Of a DNA stretch of 64,000 nucleotides, positions 1 to 13,800 are shown piece after piece. Made by a program: the position numbers and the translations under genes. The stretch is from Serinus canaria (taxonomy: Eukaryota > Chordata > Aves > Passeriformes > Fringillidae), in the NCBI RefSeq assembly GCF_022539315.1, contig NC_066326.1:13284601-13348600 (forward strand), in the 5' to 3' direction. Below the pieces are notes generated by a model. It ran no database searches. It was not told where the DNA came from and saw only the letters and a list, made by a program, of their open reading frames with translations. Numbering within the stretch: position 1 is the stretch's first letter; each line of letters begins with the position of its first letter.

Positions 1-3000
1 GCTTTGTCACCCTTAAACTTTCAAATATAGGAGGTTTTACCCTCTATGTCTGCTTAAAAAGTAATTTTTATTATCTGGTGTAGCTCGGAATAAATGATGT
101 TTGCCATATAACATTTCCTGGAGAGCACAGGGTTTTGGGGACAAAGACTGCCACCTTTTGGCAATAGTCTGCAACAAAAACCCCCAGCTTCTCATGTCAA
201 TTATCTCATTCTAGGGAACATCTTCATTGTATTATTTTAGCATCTGATATCCAGCAAAGTGAAGAACAAAACACTGGGTTTAACTGAAGCCAACCTGAAA
301 GAATTCCAATTTTTAGGATCGTTGCAGAGCAACATAGGTTTTTTAGCTTGAAATCACAGAAATCAGACCTAGGAGGTTTTTTTTCTGGAGGACACTCTGA
401 GTAGTTAGCCCTGGCACACAAAGTTGAATATTACATAGGAAAATTCATTTTTTAAACATAATTATTTTTAATGCCATTTTTTTCTCCCCATGCAGCCCTG
501 ATTTAACCTCCAAGTAAGTCTGCTCTATTCATTAGGTCAGAAGGTCTAAAGAAAAATTATTAAATCATTAGAATGTATCAGAATATAAATAATCTACTGG
601 GAACCTTAAATGTTATTTTCTAATTTTTTAATGCTTGGAAACAAGGATTTTCATGATGTTTTCATGAGTGCTGGGGCTTTTCTAGTAGCTGAAATGAAAA
701 GGGGTAAAACCAGATTGTGTCATACAGAACAAGGGATATACTCCCAGGGATTCAACAGAAAAACTTTCATATTAGGCAATGTACCTGATGCAAAAAACCA
801 TCAGGGATGGTGGGATCACCAACCAGCAGAGTGTGTCACAAGCACCATCTTGAGAGAGCAAGGCAAAGGAATTACTGAAATAAATAAATTAACAGACTGC
901 ATGAAATGCTTGAATTCCATTTGAGAAATGCAAAGTGCACAGGTAGAATTCTTCTAAAACATGGACAGAAACTCTTAGGGAATAATTCAAGAATGGTTGG
1001 AGGCTTTAGAAGAGTCCTTAGAGGTTCCAGAGAATGAAAGATGCCATGAGTATGAAATACACTGAGAGACCCAAAAGTGATCAGGAATACAGAGGAAGGG
1101 CCAAAACAGGACAAGAGAGGGCCTGAGAAAAGCTTGTAAAGCAGCAGCATGGGAAAACTAATTATCCAAGTTTTTCACCAGAAAAGTAAAAGCCAGAACT
1201 CCCAGAGAGCAGCTGAGAAGATGAATGAAGATAACACTGATAGAACCAGATTGATTTGCAACTTCAACACGTGAAGAAATCAAAGCTGAAGAATGAACAC
1301 AGAGATGCAGATATATTTTTGTTAAAACAATTACAGAAAGATCAAAAGAGAATTTTACTGAGCTTCTCAATGCTGAAATTCACAAAAGCAATCGGCCTTT
1401 TTCCAGACAGCTGAGCCATTTGTAGAAGAATGAAATTGTGAAGAGCTTCAAGAGGCAATCAGAATACTGAGGAGAAACAAAAGCACCAGGTGTGAGTAAT
1501 CTTGGCACTGAATTACCAAGAACAAGGGGGGGAAAGGAAGTCAAACCCTTCCTAGGGGCATTTGGTTCGTTGGAGTTTGGGGAAAATTTTCAAATATTGA
1601 GATGCATATGCAGTATTAATTTTTTTTTTTTAAATAATCTGATTTCACAAAAAGACTAGTCTGACATTGAAGAAGAGAGTTTTGAAATTTGGTTGGTTTT
1701 AGCTGTAAATCAGTCTCATTTACAGCATGTTAAAAACATATCTTTCTCCTACAAATGTTGGAGGGTTTTTGGTTTGTGGGGGTTTTTGTGGGTTTTGGTT
1801 TGATTTTTTTTGATTTTTTTTTTTTTTGTTTTTTTTTTTTTTTTTTTTTGTTGTTGCTGGTACTTTTTAATTATATTAAACACACATAATCTATTAAAAC
1901 CAAGAACTTGAACAGCACTATCCTCTTGATTCTAAGAACCTAAATATCATCCAAACTACAAGCTCACGCCCTTTAAAATCTGTATTGAAGACAAACCCCT
2001 TGCCATATGGAATTCCATGGATTTCACTGAATTCCAGCAGTATAATTCTGCCTTTACTGGTGGGAGTCAGGAAAGCAGATGAAGGGTAGCAGAGCACAGC
2101 AGAGCCTACTACCTGTCAGGCACCACAGCCATCCTGCACAGATGGAGGAGGGATCTGGTGCAGGCTCCCAGCCTTCCCCAGCCCACAATCCACAGCCCTT
2201 TGCAGCAGGATAGCAGTGCATGCTGCTTAAAACCTCTTGTGCTGCTGTCAGCAGGACCTCCATCTGGGGACTGCCCTGCTCCCACTGCACACATCACATG
2301 GCTTGCTGGAGAATGTGCCATTTCCAGGCTTCCCAAAGTCATGTCCTGGTGGTCAGGCTCAATGGCTGCAATCCCCTCGGCCTTGATGGTTTTCAACTGA
2401 CTGAGGAAGTCAAGAAAAACATTTCTTTAGAACTCTTAGGTATAAAGGCTGGGATTAGGGTTGTAAAGCAGTATCATCTTGGCAGCCTCAACTCTGAGTT
2501 CCTTTGGGGTTGAATTTTGGGAGCCTTTTTTTTTCTTTTGGGGTGGAGGGAGGGGGAGATAATTGTTGTTTTGGGATTTTGAGGAGTTGTTTTGCATATG
2601 CTGCTAACTCTGTTCAAGTCTTTTTCCAATAGGTGTTTGAACTGTTTGCCAAATGATATTCAAATAAAAATGTGTGAGATGTTTCCCATGAATCTTTAAG
2701 AAGTATGAATGATGGCTAAGTCATACACTAATAAAACTTGCAAGGTCAATTTTATTACACAAATGTGTAACAGACCATGCAAATGGCAATTAAATCCTCG
2801 ATTTTTGAGAGTTGGGATATTGCTTTCTTCTTCAGCCATTCAGTAGGGATTTCCAAAAGCAGGCATTGAACCCCAGGGATCTCCACTGCTACATCTAGAA
2901 AAATATTTCAGTTCCTCATTAAGAGAAACTGCTATATTCAAATATTGTTTATGTAAAAAGATCAAACCTTGAAAAATTATGTGGTTTGCTCTGTTGAGAT

Positions 3001-4766
3001 GTCTAACTATTGACATCCCCAAAGTAACTTGGAGTCATGTAGTTCTCAGCTCATTTAACAGATTTTACACAGATTTCTTCCACATCAATTAATATTGTCT
3101 AAAACATTATAAATTATGAAAATCTGTCATGCTAAAGACAAATCAAATATTAGAAGCATTTCCAAATAACCTTCATCTAGCAATTACCACGTTTACATTA
3201 TGAAAGACCACAGACTCTGCACATCAGCTCCCATTTTGCCATCAGAAATCCTACATTATTCAGTCTGCTTTGTCTTTGCACATGATTGTAAGGCAGCAGT
3301 TTTAAAAAACTTTATTCTAAAAACTCAAATGCAGAGGAACCTTGCATCTTCAAGCCTTAATGTTATTTTTGAGCAAGTCTAAGAATGAGAGTTTTACATG
3401 TACTAATTTGTCTTAAAACAAATCAAAGCTACAAGAGATGTGAATGAGTAGCAAGCCAGCTGGCTTTGCAGTGTGGGCAGGCTTGAATTGAACACCTCAA
3501 ACCTGACACCCTACAGGAGTGCCAGCAGTGCACCAATCTCCAACCTGTCACACATAAAACCTTTCCCTGGTCCCAAAAGATGATAAATATGCACTGTTCA
3601 TTTTTAATTATACTAATGTTACCTGAGAAGGGGTTGATTTTTAACTATTACTCTTCAGTCTCTCATGTGCTTTTTTATCCTATGTATTAGCATTGCACAC
3701 AGTGGGGAGAGCAGAAGAGAAGGAATGTGCTTTGTATTTGGAGAGGCCAAAGGGGAAATGTGAGGGTATTTGCATTCCTGTTAGAATTCATTCTACTCCT
3801 GGGAAAGGCAAACCTGCCTCCCACAAGCTCTTACTGGGGAACCTTCCCCTGCCCCACAGAAATGAAGCCATTGCTGGTGCCCTTCACCAAGGAATCACAC
3901 AGTCACTCACCCCATTTGCAGGTCCCCAAGAGCTGTTTGAAAGCTGGTTTTGCCAGGGTCCCCAGGTACAGAATTCAGCCAGGGATCTCAGGAATGGCAG
4001 CCAGTAGAACCCATATTTTACCATTCCAAGAGTTTGGAGGGCAAGCAGAAAGTGGTCAGGATCAGCTACAACAGCCTCATTCAAGAGGTTCAAATTCATC
4101 CCTTGGCAAATCAGGATTGAGAAGTTTGGGACCACCAAGACCTCCCTTGCTCTGGGATCAAGAGAACCAGTCCCTTCCCATTATTCATATTGCCAGATTA
4201 AAACTTCACTCCAGAAAGCCAAACTTGATGCCACCTTCTCAAAAATTATTGCCACTCTCTGCTTTCTGCAAGTTCCAAACTTACATCAGGTGACAGGGAA
4301 GGAATTTGCCTGATGTGCAGCAGAGAGTTTCTGCATCACCAGGGCTGGGCACTGCTGGCACAAGGGCAGCAGCAGATGCTGTCTGAGCCCAGACAGGTAA
4401 GGCTTTTTGGAGAACTCAGTGCTGTAGGGGTTGCTTTGTTCATTTTGGTTCCCTAAGAACTTAAGCAAATAAATACTCTTGGATTTAGGAGTGCTTTCTA
4501 AGAGATATCAGGACAGAATCATCATCTGCACAGATGCTTGAACAGCAGTGAGAGAAGCCAGCTCCACCAGAGGGGTGGAAATCATTCCAATTTCAATTTC
4601 ACATCAAGTGCTAACAGAGGGTTTTAGAGCAGGCATCTGACCCAGCCAGCACTGCTCTGGTTCCAGAGTGATTTGGCTTCCACTCAGGCTCCCTCTCACA
4701 GTCACTCATTGCAAATCTCTTCTTCAGAAACAGATTTGGAAACTTCAAAGCCAATTAATTCTGTCC
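1..4766. other. Intronic stretch without recognised genes
   Basis: AT-rich intron with the T-rich tract at 1759-1856. Slightly GC-richer patches at 2.05-2.4 kb and 3.7-4.3 kb carry open frames up to 188 codons (3727-4293) that resemble nothing I know. Confidence 0.7.
1759..1856. repeat. G/T-rich then poly-T low-complexity tract
   Basis: Three runs of three to five Gs separated by Ts give way to long T-runs (1803-1849) and end in GTTGTTGCTGG. On the minus strand this is a long A-rich tract, but I see no retrotransposon body next to it. Confidence 0.85.
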
Positions 4767-4898
4767 TTCAGTCCAAGAGAAAAACCACAGAGCTTACTGT
4801 GTCTGCAGCCTGACCACGGGGAGAGGGAAACAAGATCAAACAAGCTGCTCCTTCAGGTGGCAGAGAAGGGGCACTGGGGAGGAGGGAGCTTTAGGAAT
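4767..4898 (+). repeat. Dispersed repeat, copy A (unnamed family)
   Basis: About 130 bp that recurs at 6501-6624 in the same orientation. Shared landmarks are TTCAG(T/C)CCAAGAG, AAAACCACA(G/A)AGCTT, CTGTGTCTGCAGCCTGA, CACGGGGAGAGGGAAA, CAAGCTGCTCCTTCAGGTGGC and GGGAGCTTTAGGAAT. The copies differ by scattered substitutions and small indels. The flanks are unrelated, so these are either two insertions of one element or an old segmental copy. I cannot name the family; an endogenous retroviral LTR fragment is possible. Confidence 0.8.
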
Positions 4899-6500
4899 GC
4901 CATACCTTGCTTATTAACATGCAGGAAGATGAATATCCCAGGCACATCTCTGTACCTGCATCCAGGGAATTATCAGGGAGCAGGCAGAGAGATCTGTAGA
5001 TCCTGCCTGGGGATAAGAGAGCAGCCAGAGAGCTGCAGAAATGGGAGAGACCTCTGCTCACAAGCCTCCCTCCACACAAGGCTACAGGGGCACAGGTGGG
5101 GGAGAATGCTAATTCTGGGCTGGTTTATTGTCTGCTGGAAGTAATGAAATGAGCCATAGTGGCATTTCATCCTTGAGGTTTAAGGTTTATTTCCAAATCC
5201 AAGGAAAATGAATCTCAGGGATATGGTGAACTCAGATTGACAGATTTCACACAGCTTACCCCAAAATTAATAAATGCCTTGGTGGTGTTCCTTTCCTTCT
5301 TTTTTAATTAAGTGACATCCAGATAGAGTAGACAGAAGTATTAAAGAATACACCAAATCTTATTACTAGTTTTGCTGTTCCACAATTCCAGTGAGAATTT
5401 CACCATTTCCAGAAGCTCTCTATATGTCTGACTAGTTCTTGTCTTGTTCTGAGGCAAATTTGATGCCAATTCCAGAAGATAGGGAAAGTGCCACACAGAA
5501 TTAATTTCAGCTGCAATTCCTGTTTCAAAGTCTCTCTTTGAAGGTAGCACATGAGCAGATTTGATATTCTCAGAACATATGCATTCTCTGCATATCTACT
5601 TTGCCTGACAGTTTAAGTGAGACATTCAAATATTCTCTCTGGATTGCAGTGTTCCACATTTCACCTACATCCCACAAAATCCATCCCTCTCAACCTTTTC
5701 CTCCTGTATCACACAGTACCTATCACGACAGATTCTGAATTGTAAGGAACATCCACAGAGCAGAAATACCAGGCATTCCCTATGGCAAAATTCAGATTAA
5801 TTGCTAAAATGAGAAAGAGATAAAAAACACAGCTTGGGGCCACTGTGCCACAGTGTCTCTTGCCAAAGGCAAGTTTCTAAGGAAGAAAAAAATGGTCCTT
5901 TTTGAACCCTCAAAACTGTCAGTACAAGGGCTGCACAAATGTCAAAACTGAAGAAAACTAAATGGCCCTCAGGTTTAGAAACAGAGCTTGATTTCAAATG
6001 GAAATAAAAAGCACAAAGCTGTTTATCAAAAATTAGCTGGATTAAAAACTTACCAGGATTCTGTGTGTGTGTGCAAAGAGAGAAGGCCAAGTACAAGTGA
6101 GAGAGACCTCTCAACAGCTGACAGCCAAAGGTCTGGGCAACTGCATTCATAAACCCTTGTTTGGGGGATGGATTCTAGATGTCAGCTGACCTTAAAAAAC
6201 ACCTTCCCTGCCTCAGGAATTGTTGAGCACTTTTGTTTAATTAGCTCTCTACACAGAAATCTCTCTCCTTGCCAGGGAGCTGCTGAGTCTGTCCTTTTCA
6301 GGCTCTAACACCCCGGAGCTGGACTGGAATTCCCTTCCTGCCCCTGGGAGCAGGTGTGTGCATTCAGAGCACAGAGCCCAGCTGGACCAGAACTGCTCAC
6401 AAGAGGCCAAAAGAAGAAATCCAAAGGAATAAAGGACCAAGAACCCATCCAGTATGGGTGATAACATCCCAGGGTTGTTGGTTTTTTGGTTACTGGGTTA

Positions 6501-6624
6501 TTCAGCCCAAGAGGAAAACCACAAAGCTTCCTGTGTCTGCAGCCTGAGCACGGGGAGAGGGAAAGGAAACCAAGCAAGCTGCTCCTTCAGGTGGCAGGGA
6601 AAGGGAGCAGGGAGCTTTAGGAAT
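6501..6624 (+). repeat. Dispersed repeat, copy B (unnamed family)
   Basis: Second copy of the element at 4767-4898, about 1.6 kb downstream, direct orientation, slightly shorter through gaps near 6565-6575 and 6596-6612. Similarity starts and stops sharply at the same internal points in both copies. Confidence 0.8.
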
Positions 6625-7841
6625 TCTTCACCAAGCTTCCATCTGCAGCTCTGGGACTTCCCGAGGGCTGAGCAGCCTCCCTTGGGCACTGCACTGAAAA
6701 ACAGAGCAGCTGCTTGCTCTGCAATGCCCCCACCCTTCGTGATGCTGCTCACTCCCACCTGGGCTCTTTTCCTCAAGAATGAGGAATTCACATACCTGGA
6801 ACCCTCTTGCAACAGAGACATTCCAACCTGCAATTGCCTTTGCTTTTCTTCCATTATTGCCTTCCTAAGACCTGAACCTGCACTGCTGAAGCTGCAGCTG
6901 TGCTGTGAGTTGTGACATTAGCAAACAGCTGGCACAGGAAGGAGAGAGCTCACAGGGACCTTGAGAACACCCAAAGGCACAAGGGAAAATCCTCAGCACA
7001 AACCTGAACACAGCTATCAAACCATGAGCAAGGCTTTGAGGCCTCAGAGAGGTGTGATGGAGCCTGAAGGGTGAACACCAGCTGGCTGCTCCTGCTGCAC
7101 CACCAGACCCTGGTCACCTGCAGGTGGAAGCTTGTGATATTTCCTGCTGCCAGGCACTACACATCACAGTGACATTTGCACTCAGCTACCAGAAACATAC
7201 ATGCCTTTTGATGAAAAAAATTATTCTGTGTCCAAGGATGGCAAATGTCTTCTCTGAGTTTCTACTTGTATAAAAATAGGATTTTTCTCAGTGCTTTTTA
7301 TCTTTTAAAAACATATTTTACTCTATTTTCTATCAATTCAGAATCACAGCATTTTTCAGAAGTTTTTTTTTTTTGTTTGTTTTTCTGTACTACTTATTTT
7401 GAGATGAAAAGGAATTTCAACAGAAATACTGGGAGGGCCAAATAGCATTACTGGCCAAGGAGGAGAAGCAGCTACAGAGAGAGCTCTGGGTAGGACACCT
7501 GAAGCCCTGACAGAGCTTCCCACACCCAAAAAGGGGATGGGCAGCTCTCCAGATCTGCATGAAGATACTAAAATTAAGACTTGGAAATGAGCTCCTTTTC
7601 AGTTGTTGCACATAGAGGACATTTGAATTCCTCTATTCTCTTCTGCTAAAGAATTATTGCATGTATTGAAAACTCTGAGGTTCACACCAAGCCTTGAGAT
7701 CTTCAGGGATGATGAGATAAGAAGCTTGGTTTTAGCAGAACATCACTAAAGATGAGGACATCACCTTTACTAACAATACAATCATATTCAGTTTACAAAG
7801 TTTAACTCTACTATGACTTTAATTTTGAGACTTTATTGTAG

Positions 7842-7876
7842 ATTTATTATTTTATTTTTATTATTATTATTATTTT
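7842..7876. repeat. (ATT)n-like simple repeat
   Basis: TTATTATTTTATTTTTATTA and following TTATTATTATTTT: an impure trinucleotide array of about 35 bp. Confidence 0.85.
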
Positions 7877-10800
7877 AAAAATCACATTGCTACATATCAT
7901 AAAGAAATCTCTAGGAAAGACCAAATTATCTCTGCTGGAATTTGATAGGACAGTGGAGCACCTACTCTGAGACTGCCAAGTTATGATTCACTGAGCAGAG
8001 CCAAGGTTAGATCCAGATGCCAATAAAGATTCATTAAGTATGAAATACAATATCAGCAGTGTCTTTGTAATGACCCAAATGCTAATTTTGGCTCAGAGTA
8101 CTCAAATTCCCCAGTGAGAGAAGGGAAAGGGGAACAATTTCACAGCTTTTAACCATAAATGTGATAATATGTAAAACACTGGAAAATATATTGGGAACTA
8201 TGCAAAAGGGAGAGTAGGCAAGTGAAATACAACACTGCAAATTAAAATTGTTTAGTTACATTTTTTTTATTCTAAATCAAACAATTATTCCTTTTCCTAG
8301 TTATTTTAATTTTGTTATGATAACTCCATAAAAAAATTAAGTTCAAATTATTTTCATCACCTAAGTCATATATGATGTATTACCAGCAGACTAACCAAAC
8401 TTACTAACACTAAAGAACTTAGAGTTGAGAAAAGAATAAAATCATAATTAATTTGTCTATTCTCCACTCTTCATAAACAGCAAAAGAAATTACTAGAAAA
8501 GGAAGGCTGTATTTTCAAAAGCAGAATTCTGCAGGAGGAAATACTGAGTTTAAAATGCCCTTTTTGAAGGAAAAATAGAAATAAATGCATACAACAACAA
8601 AATGAAATCTTACCCCAATAAAAAAGTATATTAACTACTTTGTGTTTTTATTAAATTTGATAGGCTCTTTTCATGCCAGTAGGTAATACTTGTTTGTCTC
8701 CCAAAATGCATTATAAGAAACTAATACTGAAATCAGACTGAGTGCAATTTCATCCAGGATTTAATTTTATGTTCTTTTACTTTGGTCTGAAATTAAATGT
8801 TCAGCCACTGAGGATTGCAGTGCAATTAATTTCTGGAGTAAAAATCACCATAGCACTTTCCCATTTCACTTCTTAAGGGTTTAGTGCTTTGTAACACAAA
8901 TAAGGGGAAACAAATAACAGACATTTATAATAGATAATGAAGGCATTTCTCCTGCAAAAGAGTTCCTTAAATTCAGTCCCATTAGCAATAGGTCAAATGT
9001 GCTGTTGCAGGCTGGTCCAAGCCCTCTGTGAAATCAGGGGCTGGTGCTAATAACTTCTGTCTGGACAAAGGTGCACACTGCAGTCAGATGGCTCAGTCAA
9101 TAACTGGGACAGGCTGAATGCAGGGGATTAAGCAGGTTTTGAAACTTAATTATTTTTGTCACCACACACGTAGATTGAAAGGAAAAGCAGCCAAATTTAC
9201 TGTCCAAGATGTTTTTCTTTCTGCCAGCAGCAATGATAACACAAAAAAGCATTTTATGTGGTATAAAGAAAAAAAATATATATCTTTTTTTTTTAATCTG
9301 AATGTATTTTCTATATGGCATCACAAGTTTTTCTACATCAGAGCTTTAAACATTTATGGGGTTGCAATGAGTGAATGTCTGTGAGTTAATCTGGCCCTGT
9401 AAGTGCCTTGGAAGACTTTTACTTCAACAAATCAAAACTAACCAGAAATCAAGGACACCATCCCCATCAGCAGCACAGGGGTCCCTGCCTGGTAAGATTG
9501 GCATGAACAGTGAGGATTTCTCTTGTAGGGAGCACAGGAGGGGTAGGGCTCTGCCCCAGGGCTGGCACCACATGCTCCTGGGAGAGCTGCACAATGCTTG
9601 TGCCAACTTACAGAAGTCCCTGCCTTCTGAGCAACATCCTCCTTACACCTGACATGCTGAGCACCCTCCTGAGCCCTGCTCCACAGCCCCACCAGAACAG
9701 TGCAAGATCCATTTGTGTCTGTGACAGGAAGCACCACCTCACCCACAGTTCTCACCTCCCTGCTGCAGATGAAGCTATTTGAGGCTTCATTCATTCATGC
9801 ATAAAATATGAAAGGCTTCTACATTTGTCTTAGCTCTGCTCCTTTAGATGATACATTTTAGTTCTGTCATTTAGAAAATCTAGAGTTTGTGTTCACTACA
9901 TCCTATCTCCCTTTAACTCAGGGAATCCTCAGCTGGAACAGCTGGACTTTTACAACTTTGCAATTACACAAGATAAAGTTTCTCCTTTACCTGCCACATT
10001 CTAAAGAGCTACCAACAGCAAAAACACACAGGCCTACTGATTGTCACAATATGTGCCATAAAAATGTTTTCAGAACATATAATATAAAAAGCCATTGGTT
10101 TGTACTTCACTTTTTAATCATTTTTAAACTATGCTCTATTTCTCTGCTAGTTCTATAACACAACCACATCCTTGTCTGTGCCATCACCTGGCTGTACCAG
10201 CAGAGATTGTGATGGCACAACTACATTCTCTCACCTGTTCCACTCCTATTCCATCTATATAGAAAGAAGTCTTGCAGAACTCAGTCTGCAAAGCTCTGAG
10301 TTTCTCCTGAACACTGCTTTGGGTTTGCACAAGGCAGCCTGGCCAGTGCCACCTGCATGCTTCAGTTTCTTTGAGCTCAGAAAACAAGATGATGGATGAG
10401 GAGGAGAAAAAGCCATAAGCATGCAGCACTTTTCAAATAAAACATCACTTTTAAAATAAGAATACAGCAGCACCAAGAACTGTTATAAGCTCAGACTATC
10501 TGATCTTTCACAAACACAGAATTCATCAAATCATTTTTAAGTTGAACTCTGAGCCATGAGCAGAATCTCAGCACAGAGGGACACAGGAGAGCTCCCAGAC
10601 CCTCTGCAGCAGGGATTGCTGGAGGAAAGAACTTGAGAAACAGGACAAAATCCTTTGTCTGCTTTCTCAGTAAACAATTTCAGCTTCTGGCAATCAGTGT
10701 TTTATGGGCTGCCTGATTTAAAAGTTGCCCATTAGTATATTAATTAGCCACCTATGGACTCATCTTTTATCAATTTATCCAATTCCTTATTGAACTTCTG

Positions 10801-13800
10801 TCAAAAATAAAGATCAAGAGGTTGGGGATTTAATTACCAGATCATGAGCATGGAGTGATCTAAAAGCAAAAGGAAAATAGCTATTCCCATTTCTACAACA
10901 ATTTGTAGTGATATTTAAATGATAATTGCTTAACTCACAAAACAAGGCAAAATTTCCTTTTTTTTAATGTCAAAAATATTCCCATTAAGATTATTTAGTT
11001 TTCTTAAACCCGTCTCAGTAGTAATATTTTTCATATGTAAAAAAGTAAATCCCCATAAATATCCATAGATGTAACACAATTAAGATAAATGCAAAATTAA
11101 TGGCTCAAGAATTACTAATTTACTGGCACATTTACAGAGTGCTAAATTACCATCTCGCTACAAGTTATGGGAAATGAGTTATAAAAGTAAGATTTTACTG
11201 ACAAAACCCAGTTTTTTCAATATAATGGAAAATTATAAGCCAATCTTTTTTAATAATAGATGTTATTCTAGCCTGCTCAGTGTGTTAAAAAAGGAAAAAT
11301 TCCCCATGCTGTGCTAGCCCCAAGGGGTTTTGAAACCCCACTCAGAAACTCCACTGGTGAAAGAAACCAAGGTATAAACTAACAAATAAAGATGTTTACC
11401 AGGGTTCTGCCTTAATCTGTGCCAAAGGTTTCCCAGTTACAGCAGTGGTCTTAAATAATCTCTTGTCCTCATAAATTAAAGAATTACCCTGAGATGTCCC
11501 TGAATATTTTTCTGATGTATAAAAAGCTGCTCTGCAATCCTTTTGGGGAGGCTGCAGTGTGTATTTATAACACACCTGGCAAGGGTGATGTGAAGCTCCA
11601 TGGAATCTCCAAATGCTCCCTCTTTTTCTGCACACAGAGTTTGCTGTGCCTTTTTCTGTGCCTTGCTTCTCCAGTTCCAGCTCCTTTTACAAACAAAGAC
11701 TCACGGGTACAGAGCATTTTTTCCCTTTTTGCTTGTGTATACTACTGCTCTTAAATGACCCACTGAAAATCCAGGGCACAAGATTTTTCTGTAGTGTAAT
11801 ATTTCTGTAGGGCTTTGTGCCACAATGATTGCTGTAATTTAAACTTTACATTAAAAAAACCCCAGACTAATCAATAAAACTTCAATTTATAGTATTAGTT
11901 TGGAACTGTTTATTTCTTACATGAAACACCTCTTTTGTTATGATTTACTCAAACAATTTGTCCTCCTGGAGTACTTGCACAGCACCAGAAGCAATCATCC
12001 AAGATATGCTGTGCCAGCTTAAATGACAAAGAAATGCATGTGGGCTAAGAATACATGGCTGTGTATCCATTCATGTGGAGGGAAAAGAAATTTAAAAGTG
12101 ATCTCTATCACTTACTGTTTGTTCCCTTCACTGTAAATAATTTTAAAGCATACAAAAAAGGTGATGTGGCATAATCACACAGCATTGAAATCAAGATGCT
12201 CCTGAAATAAATGACTAAACTTGCTCTCACCATAGCCCCTGCAGCAATGATACAGTGATTGGGATAACTAATCTATAGAACTAATAATAATCTTCCTTCC
12301 AAAGGTAAAGTACTACAAAATCAAAGTTCACACTTTTGCTCCCCCCACCCAGGGATTTTTTGACTTTGTGTCTCCTCAAAACAGAAGAGCCAACTCCAGC
12401 CCAGGTGTCAGCTCTGCACCTGCTCTCACCCAAGTGTGCTGCAGTTCTTGCCAGAGCTGGGAGCCTCAGCTGCTCCTGCCACAAATCCCCAACAGAAATG
12501 TCTTCAGATGCTTCTGGCTGAGCACATGGAAAGCTTTGCCTAGACATTTTCATGCAACCTCACACTCAGTCTGTCTTTGGAAGTAACTGAAAATCCATCA
12601 ATGTTTGAATTTTAAGTATAATTCAATCAATTAGTTAAATTGATCAACAGCAAGATTATTATTTGAGTTAGAGTCTAAGACTATTATTTTAGGAGTCTTA
12701 ATTATTGATAGGAGTCTTTCCACCCCTCCTATCAGCCCTAAAGCTGGCTGCTCTCCAGTGTCCCAGACTGAAGCACCACAGAATTTGTGCACTGAGAGAC
12801 TCAGGGTGAGTCCTTCTGTCCAGCAGAACCTCAATTCTATCAATATCTGCCCTGTGTGAGCTACCTTGCCTTATTCCCTAGGAAAATGAAATTTTAAGTC
12901 TTGTTTACATTTTACTGAACCTCTAGAGATTGAGGTTGCTGATTTGAAGCATTTTTGCTCAGAGCCCCACAGTCTGAGCTCAGAGCTGAGCTTTCTGCAG
13001 CCACACAAGGAACTGATCACCTGCAGACAGGAGGAGACTCTCACCCTCTAGTGCAGCAGGCAACAGCAAAGCACATTTCAGCCCAGCTCCACACCAAATA
13101 CCAGACCTGAAGGGACCTCTCAGGAATTAGATCATTTCCCCAAACAGCTGCAGAGCCACCACAGTTTAAAAAAGTCATCCAAATGGTTGGTTCAATATAG
13201 TCACCACCACCACTTCCATGAGAAAATAAAAAAAGCAGTGTCCATGATGTGATCCAACTCATTGCTGTCTCCCATCTCTTCCCTGGGCATTACTTTTACA
13301 AATATATTTCATGTCATGCAATGAACAAGATCCTAATTAACCTAAGGGAAAGAAAGCCTCTCTTTGCTTTTTGTTTTGGGCTTTCTGCACAGGGTAATTC
13401 TTAAAATTCTAATGCTATTCTGCCCAGCTTTGCCACAGCTGAGTGAAAAGAAGTGAAGGAGAAAGGAGAGGTGAGCAAGAACCTGTGGAAGCCAGAAGAG
13501 CCATTTTTTGAGAGCCATTGCCAATTGGCAAGTATGTCAAAGTACAGGCCAGGACAATCATGTTAGCACACAAAACTTGAGCCTTTTTCTTGGTATTCAT
13601 CAAAAGGAAGATGAGTTTTGAACATTTGAAATTCTAGTTACAGCATCGAATCTGATGTTTTATTGCAGCTGTATTTCAGACAGCTGTTAAAATACAGTTC
13701 AAACAGGACCATTAACTAAATGTTTGGTTAAGTCACTCTCCAAATAAGCCCCTACTTTTCCAAAGGGGAAAAAAAAAGAAGAAAGGAGTTTATCTCATTG

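Noticed and set aside
3693..4293. 188-codon and overlapping 104-codon frames as a possible retroviral or gene fragment
   Set aside because: Neither translation shows motifs of a protease, reverse transcriptase, integrase or any cellular domain.
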